From the NCBI RefSeq assembly GCF_964340395.1, contig NC_135550.1:29234176-29298175 (forward strand): a DNA stretch of 64,000 nt, written 5' to 3'. How positions within the stretch are numbered: position 1 is the first letter of the stretch; each line of letters opens with the position of its first letter. The translations under genes and the position numbers were made by a program. Below, in pieces: positions 24,601-37,900 of this stretch. Origin of the DNA: Glandiceps talaboti. Its lineage: Eukaryota > Hemichordata > Enteropneusta > Spengelidae. The notes below the pieces were generated by a model. That model did not search any database. It saw only the letters and a program-made list of their open reading frames with translations, and was not told the DNA's origin.

Positions 24601-27600
24601 TTTTTACATTTTCCATTTGTGACAAAATCGTGCATTTTACAGTTTCCATTTGTGACAAAATCGTGCATTTTACAGTTTCCATTTGTGACAAAATCGTGCA
24701 TTTCACAGTTTCCATTTGTGACAAAATCGTGCATTTTACAGTTTCCATTTGTGTAAGTTCGATTATGACAATTTATCAAAAAAATAATAAACTCAGTCAG
24801 TTTTTTACAATTATACTTTTGTTTACCGTGATATAATCTCATTAGAGTCACGGTTGCGATTCATAATAAAGATTTTTTTGAGAATATTAGTGTACGGTGA
24901 TTATACGTATTGTTATAATCTACTTTGGGGACCTAAATATATTTATATTTATTTACCTTAATATATTCTATTTTAGCGTCGGTAGCGAACATCCATTCCG
25001 ATTCGGCAATCAATCACTCATCGTCAACCACGATGGCAACATTACATATATTTGTCAGCCAAAGATAACGGAAACTGTATGCAACGTCGACATTCAAAAT
25101 TACCCCGTTGATACGCAGGTGTGTATACATATTCCATCAAAGTAATTGTTGCCAATCATGCAATATGTGGTTTCATTATTTATTATAAATCAATATTCTA
25201 TCTAAGGTTTAGAAGAAGAGAAGTCGTACGCTAACAAACCACAGAGCTAGCCTAAATAATAATAATAAATAATAATAATAATAATAATAATAGTAATAAT
25301 AATAAATAAATTTATTGCCAGAAATTAAAGGTTTACAAAAAATTCTAATCTTATCAATAAATGTACAAATATATCAAAATTAACAAGTCAAATGTGCCAT
25401 AAAATAGAACAATGTAGATAATTACAAACAAATTTCTGGCTAGGGCCACAAAAATAGTTCTTAGGAACTAGTTGAGCTTGTGGCCCCAAAGAAGAACTCA
25501 TTGTGATTATGTGGTGCGGTGCGTCAGACTGACAGCTTGGAAATTAATACAAATTCATTTGACAAAAAGAGAATGAAAGTGAGAACAGAAAGAATACACA
25601 AATCAATTTGAAAAAGGTGTCGTTTTAAGTGCAGTTTAGAGTCGGTTCTATTACTAATTTTTTCAGAGTCAGGCAGACAGTTCCAATGTTTTGTTGTGGC
25701 GTATTTGAGGCTATGTTGGTTTATGGAGAGGTTTACTTTTGGAATATAGAAATTGTCGTTCGTGGCAAGTCGTGTTGGGTAGTTGATGTGATGTATATAT
25801 GAATGTTATTTTTAATCTTGAACTTAAACTATGGCGATGTCTTACCTTTGCACTGATAAAGGCACAAGTTCAACCACAAAACGTACAGCGAAACCAATCA
25901 TAATGTATTGATCCTTGCACTCACAGACTTAACACCATCAAACAAGTAAACATGTTATAGAGGCAAACGAATAAAAACACGAGATCTTTCCCATGTCTAT
26001 TCACAGTCAATTCATTAAAAGTTAGACATGGGATATCATACATCCCTGACCCATGTCTGTATGTCACTTTCAGGTGTGCAGTTTCTACCTTGGTTCTGGC
26101 ATATACAATGACAACCAAGTACATTTGATTCCGTACGCCTCTGAAATGGAACAAGATGTTTTCCATACCAAAGGAGAATGGCTGTTACAAGACACTGTTA
26201 TGTATCTCACACCTCGTACGGACGTCTCATTGCAGAGCAGGAAATCAGGTTAGTTATATTTTGTCGGACTATCTTACACATAATAGCCAGTTTACAGTCA
26301 TTCAAATTTATTTAGCCGGGCTTCCGACTGCATTTCGTTAGAAACACTATCAACATTTACTTGTGTGTATAGCATTTATTGCAATGCCAAGGTTTTTTTA
26401 AAATAATGATGACACATCATTTTGTTTTCTTTCTAGACTTTAACGATTCGTTTATCTTGACTGCCTCTGCATTGCTGAAGCGAAAGTCTGCTCTGTATAA
26501 AGTGACGTTAATGGTACCAAGCGTGTTGCTTGGGCTCCTGGCTTACTCAACATTCTTTATTCCATACAGCTACGGGAAGACAAAGATGGATAAAGCAGTG
26601 ACGTTATTTCTGTCTGGTAGTGTACTCCTGACCAACATGAATAGCCTGCTTAGAGCTTCTAGTAAGAACGTACCAATGTTAGGTTAGTAGATTTCATGTC
26701 ATCCAATAATTTAGTCTTTGTATGTTCACCAGTTTGTCCTTTTCTTGTCAATGTATCGACCCTGCTATCCGGAAATCAAAACTTTGGAAAAGTGCAGGTG
26801 ATCGACATGTGCGACTGTAGTTATACTACTGGTGCAGAAAACAAACCTTTTAATTGTATTCAGAAGGAAATCGGCAAAAAAGTAAGCTTATCGAGATATT
26901 GAAAAAATGCTTAGCCACAAATTTACCTCATCTATACCACGTCATAGAATCTGTACGTGCATTATTAAAAATTGAGATATCAAAATATGAATATTAAAGG
27001 TGCGTTACTAACAATGCATATTCGATGACTGTTCTCAACTCAACTCAGCTGATCAGAATTAGATTCCTAACATGTATACGATGATAAGGTTTATACATAA
27101 TGATGTGGTGTGATCAACTGTCTTTTGCAGGTGCGTTGTACCTCAGCAATATGTTGGTAACCAGTCTTTCTTCACTGTGGAATGTGTTTATTGTGTGCGT
27201 TGATAGGGGCACTGAGTGTGAGGTACGTTCCCTTCATATTTTTATGACTAGAAGACATACCATCTGCTAAATTTGACTATTTTATAGACATGGAAAGTAT
27301 GATTGAGTTCTTTACACAACGATAATGTTTGGCGGCGTCACATCGATCACAAAATGTTGATTCAGCCTATGTATAACATCAATCTCTAAGTAATTTAAAA
27401 TGGTTATTTTCTTCATAGGTGCCAAGATGGCTAAAGATTATTTTCAGTATTAAAACGCACGATGATGAAGACGAGAACTTGTTTATACGTAGAAATGATA
27501 TATCATTACAGTACAGTAATACCGACAAGCCGGACACTATCGCGTCTACAGATACCCATCTGAAACAGATAACTGAACACGTCAAGAATTTTGAAAGAAG

Positions 27601-27781
27601 TATAATCGAGACTGAGACCGAGGAACAAGAAGACACAGAAATACGTAACGATTGGCATCAAATTGCCGTTGTTCTTGATCGGTATGCTAGTATTATATTC
27701 ATCCTAGGACTCTTAACCATGAATATCTACATTGGTGTTATCGTTCACTTCAGTGAACGGGAGTTGTATCCAGACATTTAA
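21639..27781 (+). CDS. nAChR-like Cys-loop receptor subunit D, complete, 457 aa
   Basis: Nine exons: 21639-21702, 22342-22478, 22796-22840, 23475-23584, 24977-25118, 26074-26248, 26437-26682, 27131-27222 and 27419-27781 (1374 nt, in frame). This is the only plus-strand member of the cluster. The signal peptide begins MRRLLTSMTLLFLIIL. Exon 2 has SVRPVKNEN. Loop A is IWVPDLTLYN. The Cys-loop is C154 to C168. The agonist-site residues are the most eroded of the family: loop-B Trp is Gly175 (GSGIY), loop-D Trp is Phe, and no loop-C cysteines are present. M2 begins GKTKMDKAVTLFLSG, so Thr273 replaces Glu at -1' and a charged Asp-Lys pair lies at 2'-3'. The final exon has VPRWL, an acidic Glu/Thr-rich stretch, WHQIAVVLDR and M4. 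Probably a structural or orphan subunit. AATAAA at 28293 is a possible poly(A) signal. Confidence 0.94.
22197..22250. repeat. (GGT)/(GGC) repeat in intron 1 of gene D
   Basis: Trinucleotide run about 90 nt before exon 2. The polyglycine frame over it is not coding. Confidence 0.93.
22848..22950. repeat. (TGTTG)n array beginning 8 nt after the exon-3 donor of gene D
   Basis: The donor GTAAGTAG at 22841 is followed directly by about 20 perfect pentamers. Confidence 0.95.
24253..24753 (+). repeat. 33-bp minisatellite, about 15 units, in intron 4 of gene D
   Basis: The phase marker TTTGTGAC recurs every 33 nt (one 32-nt and one 34-nt unit), giving 495 nt for 15 units. Many units contain GCATTTTACAGTTTCC, a pyrimidine-rich stretch ending in CAG that looks like a splice acceptor. 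Other units read GATTTTACATTTTCC. As 33 is a multiple of 3, several frames stay open (for example METVKCTILSQ on the minus strand). These are not genes. Confidence 0.95.
25255..25815 (-). mobile_element. Non-LTR retrotransposon 3' fragment in intron 5 of gene D
   Basis: The minus strand translates as INYPTRLATNDNFYIPKV, then KYATTKHWNCLPDSE and LHLKRHLF. This is the Y-x-TR...W-N-x-LP signature at the C-terminus of non-LTR reverse transcriptases. It is followed by a 3' UTR and an (ATT)n tail (AAT on the plus strand, 25255-25311). 5'-truncated and without a start codon. Confidence 0.75.
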
Positions 27782-28956
27782 TCATATGGATTAGTTTTTA
27801 TTTACAAGATTTGCATTATAAGTATACGACTTGTGGACTGTTTTGAACAACTGTGTATTCTTGGCATGCCTTGGAAAGACAGCATACATATAGTATTCCT
27901 ATACACATTGGTGATATTCTGTTTTGATATTTATATATAAAACAAATATATATATATATTGTATATTTCACTTTTTGTCAATTTCCGAATCGAACTTTCT
28001 AATAATATCCAGTTTAATCTTTCTTCTAAATATTACTAAAGAAAAAATATTAAAAAATTTATACAATTTGTCTTTGTCTTCGTTTTAACAGTAATGTGAA
28101 AAATGCACTGCTATAGTTATGCAACAAAGTCCCCTAAATTGAAGTATTCATCGATCTATTAAGTCAGTTGTCATGATACAAACAGTGGTTGTAAATTACT
28201 TACTTAAGTTTGATAGCAATTTAGTAGTTGATGTTCTTATTTATTTGAGGTGTTTTAACTCAATTTTATCCTTCATATAAATGCTCTTCATTAATAAATC
28301 ATTAATGTTAATTATTCATATGTTCTCCGTGTGTGTTATTGAAGGTATACTTGTTGCTATGGTGAACTTGATAACATATGAGTCACTTTTAATTTCCGGT
28401 GTAACACTTACATAGCATAATATAGCATAGATAGATGCAGAGAACCAATCATAATTTGAAGAAAAAAAAACCTGAACGGCCTAATATAAGCATACTGTAA
28501 TGGAACTGTCCCAGTACTTCCTATGAGTTATACCAATGTTACACTGTCAGATAAACGAGGTGATTTAAACTGTCAACAAAATTTAAGAATTTTCGGATGG
28601 AATAACTTTGATGATGATTTTCCTACATTTCTTCTCTGAGGGGTTACATATCAAAATATGTACGAAGTAAAGTCAAATTATCTCTCTCTACTAGTTTGTA
28701 TATATATATCTCGAAAATTCCAAGAGCCACTTTCTTTACTACAACGATCTCGTTCACATGTTGGAAAGGGTACAATTTTGCACTGACTACTGTTCCCTGT
28801 GTAATGTGTAACATATTGTATCTGTTGGCAATTTCACTTGATTCAATGCAAGAAAACAATATGTATAGCTTAAGACAAAATATAGTGCACTTAGAGAACC
28901 ACACCCATTCATCCACTCTCTCCCTCCTCCTTCCCCCTCCCTCCCCACCCACCCAC

Positions 28957-29074
<118 letters not shown>

Positions 29075-29833
29075 TCCCTCACAGAACATTTCAATTATTT
29101 TAAATTGTTTCGTGAAAAAAGACATGGCACAACCATATTCTTAACATTTTCCTAAACATGATTTATTTCTTCAATGAGTACAAAACGTAGGACAAGATAT
29201 CATAAAGGAAATCAAATCCAGACATAAAATACAACGAATATATTATAATTTCTAAGTGTTATCGGTTCATCAAACTTTTCATCTTAACTCTTCAGTCTGA
29301 AGAATGTCGTCAAGAAACACAAAAGTAGAGCAACTTATATGTATTTATAGTTGTGTATTCAGATACTTCTCATTTACTGACGTTGATTGAGACGACGGTG
29401 TCAGTAGAGGACGGCAGGAAGGACTGTGGGGAAACTGGATATGTAGCTAAATATTACTTTCTTATAGTTATCAAAGTTTAAAATTTAATTAAAACGTTTC
29501 TTTTTTAAATTTCTGAAAACACGAATTTAAAAGATTAAATGCATTTTAGGACATTTCTTCGATATGAATATGACACTTATTAAATATTTTATGGTATTCA
29601 TAAACAGTAATTGATCAATTATTCATATATTAACAGTTTACAACCATGGTTGCCATAGTTTCCTTAAATTTTGGGCTATGTGCTTTTAATACAAAACATA
29701 TATACTTTTGGAAAGGAAATCAATTAAATTTTCTAGTAATTTTGGGAAAGAAATTATCCATACTTTCCAACTGTCAATGAAAGTGTTGTATAGTGATAAA
29801 TATAACAATAACCCTGCGACAACTCAATGGCAA

Positions 29834-29995
29834 ATAATAATAACAGTAATAATAATAATAATAATGTTGAGTTCTTATATAGCACTTTCCCACGCCGTGC
29901 TCAAAGCGCTTTACAATTATTACCCCTGGCTCAGATCAGAACGTCACAAAGGCCCTTTACTCTTCCTCAACTCCCCGGGAGCATACAAATCATCA
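29834..29995 (-). mobile_element. tRNA-SINE family copy, 3' half (minus orientation)
   Basis: Shares with 36640-36996 the run TTCTTATATAGC, CTTTCCCACGCCGTGCTC, AAAGCGCTTTACAATT and CTCAACTCCCCGGG. The (AAT)n at its left is the 3' tail. It ends before the tRNA-like head. It lies in the 3' flank of gene E. Confidence 0.8.
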
Positions 29996-30181
29996 CTATA
30001 ATCTTGAAGCTCTAAACACGGATTTACATTTGAGTACATTTCCTTATCACATGTATTTTGTAGATTTTGAAATGTACATAAATCAGAAGTATTCGAGTCT
30101 TGTGGTAATGTCACCTGCTTGCAATAATGACTATCTTTTTCAAATATACTGATATAATTCAATATAATTCATTCCAATCCA

Positions 30182-33100
30182 TTATTCCGTCCTGGCTATT
30201 TCATCGTACAGATTCGGTTTATTAGATGGTAACTCAGTAGAGATGCCTATGTACGTATTTATGGCTATCAGTCCCATTATGAAGAGAATACTCGCAATCC
30301 TATCGAGAGCGACAGCAACTTTGTGCCATTCACTTCGTATTCTCTTCTGCTTCTTCTTCTCGGCTTCTTGATTCCAGATAAATCGATCGATGCGTTTTAC
30401 TGAATAGGCAATCTCTTCTAGGAACCCTCTTTCACACACCCCATAGCTGTTATCCAGACCGAGTGATGAAATGGCACCGTTAGATATCGGCTCCCTTTTC
30501 GATTCTTTGCGAGATTCCTTGCTCTTATTGATGGAATGTGTTTCATTCGACATCACAGACCTGTCTTCGATCGACGTTTTGTTGACTTTCTGCGTCAGAA
30601 ATCTTAACCAACTAGGAACCTGTCGAAAATCATTATAAAATTTTGTGTTAAGTTTGATTATAGCAATTGATTGTTCTCTGTAATAACTTATCTATTAAAA
30701 TAGTGTAACAGTTTCTATGCAAATTGTTATTCTTCATGAAAATACGGAACTACTAATTATATTAAGAAACCATATATGTACCTTTCTTGTCATTCGTTTA
30801 TCCAAGTACAAAACGAAGACATTCCAGATCACGGCAAAGCATATGAAAACCAAACTTGTCAAATAGTACAGCCCTGCAAAAGAAATGTGAGATCGTATTT
30901 AGTTATAGCATATGGTAGTTGTAATACAGGTTGTACTCTGTTGATAGAAGTTGAAATGATGACGTCAGTCACCGCCGTACGGTAAACATATCTCCATAAG
31001 ATTAAAGATGAAATGAAATCACTTAGTTTGTACCAAATGTAACATCAAAAAGAGAATTGACAATACTCACCTAGGTTAGGTAATCTTCTGCTAGTTGCTG
31101 GCAACATTTCACCCACCGACGGTAGGAACACCATTCCTGAGAGGAACAGGGTGACACCCATGCCAATCTTGGTGTTACCATACTCATAGGGTATAAAGAA
31201 AGTCAGAGAAGCCAAGAATCCTAACATAAGGCATGGAACCATCAGCGTCACTTGATAAAACTCCGATTTTCTCTCTATTTCAAACATGGCTATCAAAAAA
31301 CTTCTGTCAGTTATAACTGAAATACAAAGATAGAAATCGTTGATATTTGACTTCAATCCCTTTTATTCTCGTTTGAGGATGGCCATGATACCATAGCATG
31401 TTACATTTGATATGCAATATAATTTAGGGAAATATATAGAACATGAACAATCCCAGTAACTCTATGACTATCCAGCTTTCCACTACAACATTTTCCATAA
31501 AACAGTAACGAGAGGAAAGAGGAAACTGTACACATTACAGACAGACTGTGTATAAAGATATTGCTAAGCGTTGAAATTACCTACATTTGTATATCAAAAC
31601 AACCAGCAGGATTAGGCAATCTTAATTTCACTTCTGGAACACCCAATAAAAAAATCAAATTTGTATTCTTCTACAGGCATGAAGTACATTTGTTCTCTAT
31701 ATCATCAAGGTCTGTTATGCACGGGTAACCTTCATTGTGATCAAGTGAGTTACCATGACTTGAAAATAATGTTGACCATGAAGATAATTGAAAACATGAC
31801 ACATGTTATCGCCGTGTATAGATTACAATGTAAACACTTCTACCTGATATAATAGTTTAAATTCTCACCGTTCTTTTGACTACCTAGGATTGTACGCATG
31901 TCTGATGATGTCTTGTACAAGTCAGTGCTTTTCAGGATCCACTCTCCATTTGAATGGAACACCTCTTCATCCATGCTACGATTATATGCCTTGAACAATA
32001 GTTCATTGTCTTGGTATGTCCACGAACCAAGGAGATATATACATTTCTACAATACAAGGAGATATATACATTTCTACAATATAGGGAGATATATACATTT
32101 CTACAAAATAAGGAGATATATACATTTCTACATTACAAGAAGATATATACATTTCTACATTACAAGGAGATATATACAATTCTACATTACAAGGAGATAT
32201 ATACATTTCTACATTACAAGGAGATATATACATTTCTACAATTCAAGGAGATATATACATTTCTACAATACAAGGAGATATATCCATTTCTACAATACAA
32301 GGAGATATATCCATTTCTACAATACAAGGAGATATATACATTTCTACAATACAAAGATAAGTAACAATCACGTCATTTAGCAAAATGAACTATTGCAGGT
32401 AGAACCATTTTAACGCAGACTCGAGTACCGATATCAATGCTGGCCGCCTATTCGATATAGTACTTGCACACCTCTGGAGTCATTAGTAAAAGTATGTGAA
32501 AGAACGATTCAGAAATGGAAATTCATTTTGCTTATTTAATAGCATTTAATATTTCAATGCATACCAATTTTTCCATAATTTGCACACATACCTGTGTATC
32601 TCTTGGAAAGGCGTACACGTCAACCCTACAAGTAGTCGTTGCTGGAGAAGGTTTCCACGAAAATGTGACGTTGCCGTCGTAATGTACAATTACCGAACTT
32701 GTTTCCTGGATGATGAACGGTTGCTCAGAAGATATGCTATAAAAATGAAAGTATGTTTGAAGAACATTACCTAATGATGTTATGAATAGGTTAGTAAAAC
32801 GGGCAGTTAAAGTTTATCTGTATGTACACATAGCATTAACTTAACAATATGCATTGTAAGTGTCAATTAGTCATTGTCGATTACTTCACGGTTTACATGT
32901 ATGTCTACTTGAGGGGTTGATATTTCATCTCAAATGTCAAGTTTTCCAAATTGAAAACACTGTTGTTAATGGATCTTACCTGTTGAATACAGTAAGGTCA
33001 GGAATCCATATTTTCTTCGCTGGCAATGTAGTGCTTTCCAGCCCTCCGAAGTCTGATGCATTCCATCTTAAAAACTCATCATTCCAGAACTATCGAGAGA

Positions 33101-34931
33101 GAGAATTGAATACCTTTCTATTATTTGTACTTCAAATGTTAAGTATATTTGCTTGTTAAAATCGTCATCACACACCCATCCATCCACCCACCCACCCACC
33201 CATCCATCCATCCATCCATCCATCCATCCCTACCTACCTACCTACCTACCTATCTACCTACCTACCTACCTACCTACCTACTTACTTACCTACCTACCTA
33301 CCTACCTACCTACCTACATACATACATACACACACACACACATACATACATACATACATACATACATACATACATACACACATACATACATACATACATA
33401 CATACATACACACACACACACGCATACATACATACATACATACATACATACATACATACATACATACATACATACATACATACATCGATGCATACTCAAA
33501 AAAGAGTACTAAACTAATTTTATATGACCAGAACATCTGTTCGACATACATTTATATTTGGCATAGTGATGATATTAGTGTTGTCTTACCAGTGCAGTAT
33601 AAACCAAAGTCTTCAAAATTTGTGTTTTTTCATCCTTTGAAGCATACGTACATAAAATGGACAGAACGAAATTTTAATCATATTTTGAATACCCAGCTAA
33701 TCTAATAGAGCATAGTAATGGTTCTATATGCAGAAAGTGGAATGGAGAACGTATATACTATAAAGATAACCAGTCTTAAATATAAAAAAGATGGTAGGCT
33801 ATACAGAAATCTTGTCAATGAAAGTTCATGTAAGAAACCAACAATTTTCCAACGATTTGGCAAGTGACGTGAATATTCCATCCGATAGATACATCCAAAT
33901 GACAAATTAGACTATGTGATATAGGGAATGCGTAGAGAAGGAAGTAGGACAACCTTCTGCCTTTGAAGATTGAAATAACAATGTTACAAGAATATATGAG
34001 ATTTTGTCCCAGCTAGCCATATCGAAAGGTAAAACAAGCTAAAATCAATAACCTTGGAGATTTAGTTTTTAAAATGGTTCATTATTGAATGTTGACATGC
34101 ATTATAATTATTTTAAACTCCAAATGTCGAAGTGCTACTTTAATTGCGACAAATCAAAGAAATACAGGGTAAAAGTGAAAGTTAACGACGCTCCAGTGAC
34201 ATGCCATACCCACCAGTTCGAGTACATTTCGGAGACCAATGTCAACCGTAACAACAACTCGTTCGTTTTCGTCTTTCACGGGTCTAATGTTCTTTTGATA
34301 GGCGTCATTCAGTAACTCATCCGATAACTTTCTTTCGTTACTGCGTCTATCACTCTTTCCAGCTAAGGCTACGTGGAAATCAAATTGACTATTATTTTAG
34401 TATTATGTCCCAAACAGAGCATTTAAGGCATGCTGCTAGACGATTGAGATAGTATGTATATATCGAACACATATATTCACACGTACAAATCAACACCATA
34501 TTGTAAGATTAATACTCGAAAAAGTCAACCTATGGGATTTAAATAACAGTAATGTACATTGTTATTTCGTCATTGAATACCTACTGTATGCTCAAACTTA
34601 CATGTTTCACAGAAAAATTACTTTTTTAGTATTATTAATTGGAGAAGTTAAATCGAACATGTTGGTGGCTAACTATCGCTGTGACGTACGGCTAAAGTTA
34701 ATTGTGTATACAGCGTATGTTTGTCAATTGTCAGTCAACTTCTTTATTGGAATATTTCAGTGTCTTGATAATTGGCAAATAGAATATATGATGTTGCTAC
34801 TTCTTTCTTTATTGACAAAACAAAACAAAACAAAACAAAATTGAAGGCAATTCATTACCTGTTTCTCCAGTCCATAACAGTCCAACGGTGGACAGCAACA
34901 GGAAATAAACGGCGATATTCACTTGACACAT
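30182..34931 (-). CDS. nAChR-like Cys-loop receptor subunit E, complete, 493 aa
   Basis: Nine exons: 34931-34859, 34368-34214, 33634-33590, 33089-32980, 32736-32592, 32046-31869, 31316-31071, 30873-30782 and 30619-30182 (1482 nt, in frame). The signal peptide begins [17 protein letters not shown]. Exon 2 has [19 protein letters not shown]. The loop-D Trp is Tyr (TLVYTAL). Loop A is [10 protein letters not shown]. The Cys-loop is C164 to C178, and loop-B Trp185 is kept (GSWTY). Loop C has no cysteine. M2 begins [15 protein letters not shown], with Thr284 at -1' and one extra loop residue; the 20' ring position is Glu, before MLPATS. The last exon has VPSWL, a long Ser/Lys/Glu loop, [10 protein letters not shown] and M4. 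The exon-6 acceptor is the first unit of a 12-copy 27-bp array. Closest relative in the window is C. Confidence 0.94.
32031..32354 (-). repeat. 27-bp x 12 array that amplifies the gene E exon-6 splice acceptor
   Basis: Twelve 27-nt units. In transcript sense each reads TTGTATTGTAG followed by AAATGTATATATCTCC, with few substitutions. The copy at 32031-32057 contains the real acceptor (border at 32046) and the codons for Lys-Cys-Ile-Tyr-Leu, including the second Cys of the Cys-loop. The other eleven lie upstream in intron 5. As 27 is divisible by 3, splicing to any decoy stays in phase. The TAG of the next acceptor then reads as a stop after eight codons. Confidence 0.95.
33172..33486. repeat. 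(CATC)/(CTAC)/(CATA)/(CA) compound array in intron 3 of gene E
   Basis: A tetranucleotide array of about 315 bp that drifts from CATC and CACC to CTAC, then CATA interspersed with CA runs. It starts about 80 nt from exon 4. Confidence 0.96.
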
Positions 34932-37900
34932 CTCTAGTCTCACTGTAGACCGAGTTATTTAATGTTGTGTTGACAACATGGAATCAACCAACAGAGCTAA
35001 ACTCATTGGTAAAGGTTCTCATGGTGGATAAAACGGTTTCTGTGTCCCTACGTATGATCTTAATGTTTTTAATAATGAATGCTATTACAATATAAAAAAC
35101 ACTTCATGTGAAATCAATACTCTAATTGCTTAAAGGAAGTCAAGTGAAACCGAATAGATTATAACGCTTTTCAATGATTGGTTGCGGTGACGTCATTAGC
35201 ATTACTCAGCAAATCGTATCATACGTCATATTTTGTCATTGCGCAGTGAACATCAAACCGATAAAACGATATTGTGCGAGAAGGGAAATTATTTTGGAGG
35301 TGACAAAATGGAGGCTAACATTGTCGACGAAAAATAATCGAATGATATCCCACGTCTGACGTGAACAGAACGACACTGACATAATTGATAGAAAGTCCAC
35401 ACCTCGATGGTATACACTTAAGCACTCTATCGCGATTTTCACACATCATACCACTGTTATCAATAAAGTCAATATTCTTGTCAAGTGTACTAGGAACTAT
35501 TTGATCGTCTAGCATTTAGTCTATAATTCATGGATTTGTCAATTTTCATTATAATTTAATTGGACTGTAAACAATTTTTAATTATCAATTTGTCATTGTG
35601 TGCTACATAGTATTTCTATTATAGACTGTGTCTGTAGATGCATAAAGAAAAGAACCAAAAATAAATGTATCACCTATAAGGATGTTTCAATACATATGAC
35701 TTGTGTGTGCATATTGGTTTGGAGTTGGAGCATAATCGTCTGTGGCACTTTATATATGTGTACACTTCAAGACACAGATAGAAAGCATTCTTGTTTTAAT
35801 GTTTATCTTTATTGTTAATATGCATGGCCTTCAATCTTAGTGGGTTGTCAATATACCATTACTTAAGAATATTTATCATAAATAAAGCCACAGTATCTGT
35901 AGCTGCAACCTTTTCCTGATGTAGATAATCAAACCAGATATCCACTTACAATGCCAACACATACCATATAACAACTCGGCTCCTGTCACAACGTTAAAAT
36001 TAGGGCTAAAAAGTCACTCATATCAGCATCGTAATTTCTACTTACTGGTAGATGAAATTGGTAATAAATATAATGTAATGTATCTGATATGGTAAACCTG
36101 TCAGTGAGCTGTGTATTGGGTTCAAGAATTGTGAGTAGTTTACACATACTTTAGCACGTACAGCAAAAGTATAGTGAAAACGTCTATTATGAAAAGTGTT
36201 GATTATAAGCATACTCCGCCATCACTGTATATTATAATATCTGTTTAAGGTTGTTTCTCTACATGCAAGTCAACCACAATGTCAATATTTCCTTTGACCT
36301 TAATTAAGAAAATAGCTTTAGACTTCACTTGGATTATTAATGACTCTTCAATGACATGGTAAAAACAATTGAAAATTGAATTAATAATTCAGGTCTTAGT
36401 TACACTCTCTTTGGATCGCTTACGGTCTGACAGGACTAATTCGAGAAAGGTAATCTTAAAATTAAGACTACAGTATAGATGGATAGGTACACTGGGATAC
36501 CACAAAGTTTCAATATTTCCTGTAGTAATGGCATGCAATCTTCCTGCTATAATAGTACGCCCTCTACGCTTGTCCAGAACCGTACTATTAATCTAAGACT
36601 GCTCTTTGCATAATACTGTGTATCTGTGCCGTTCTGGTAACATAATAATAATGTTGGGTTCTTATATAGCGCTTTCCCACGCCGTGCTCAAAGGACTTTA
36701 CAATTAGTACCCCTGGCTTGTTTCAGAACGGCACAACGGCCCTTTAGTCTTCCTCAACTCCCCGGGGAGCATACAATCCATTGCAGCCATTTAATCGCAT
36801 AGGATTAAACCTTCACATTGCAACCTACATCCTACCAGGTCCCCAATTATACAGCTGGGTTGACTGAGGCACAATTGTGGTTCAAATCTTGCCCAAGGAC
36901 TTTAGCCACGCAGAAACAAACAGCAGGCAGCGACAGGGCCCGAACCTGCAACCTGTAGATTCCGGTCACGTTAGCCATTCACCCATCATGACTCCACATA
37001 TAGCACCTCTATGAGGTGCTTTACAACACATAGAAGTCTCATATCACAAAAATGCTCGTAGGTCAAATAAACTTAGTGCTAGGTAACTTAATTTTTTCAC
37101 TAACGTTTGATCAGTCGTAACATGTGCATGATGGCGTTGGATAAGTACGAGAAGAACTATCAAAAAATGTTTATTAAACTCTAGAGGGCCGCAAAATTGA
37201 TTATGATGATAGAACTATCTGTATCAATATTGTGCTTTGTGGAATGAGGAAGCGTTTCTTGATATTGTTTCTCATTCATCGAATGTATCTCATGGTGTTA
37301 TATGCCAATTACTGTCTGTGTATGTACATTTCTACTCTTAGGTATAGACAGTATTGTAAATGACATTTTTCCATTTGTACAATTTATTATTATGATTTGA
37401 AGCATACATTATAATGGATGCATTATAGAAATTTGATAATTTAGGTGAATACATTAACTTGCAATTGATTGCTCTGTCAATCAAAGTAGTTTAACTATCA
37501 ACATTCGTGATTACGACATTATATTAAATCGTCAAGACATATATGGTGATGGATTCATTTCATCTCAAACAAATTATTACAGAAAATAATTGTTTTTCTT
37601 CTCTTGTGTGATCACTGCCAACATGTGTCATCAAGATTTAACTTTATCAAGTGGTGCATTGATATAATCAAACCGACATATTCGACCATAACATTTCATA
37701 TAGCGTCTGATCATGATCAGTGCAATACAGTATTGTTTTGATTACTTACCGTCTATTTTAATATCACTATCAATTTATTAGAATGAGAGTTTTTATGTTT
37801 GTGGAATAATTTATAAGGAGCACAGGAATTTTTCGTTGCATCTAAAATGTACTGGATTTAACACGAAAAAAATAAAGAAACTTTGTTCGAGGACTACCAT

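Noticed and set aside
23989-24851. Repeated METVKCTILSQ-type proteins on both strands, and a possible CRISPR-like array
   Set aside because: The 33-bp units are directly adjacent with no unique spacers, and the genome is eukaryotic; it is an intronic minisatellite.
31898-32380. A 160-codon plus-strand frame with RRYIHFYNT repeats
   Set aside because: It is antisense to exon 6 of gene E and its 27-bp array.
36936-36977. A tRNA gene
   Set aside because: Box-A-like and box-B-like sequences are present, but no cloverleaf or acceptor stem was found; it is the head of a SINE.
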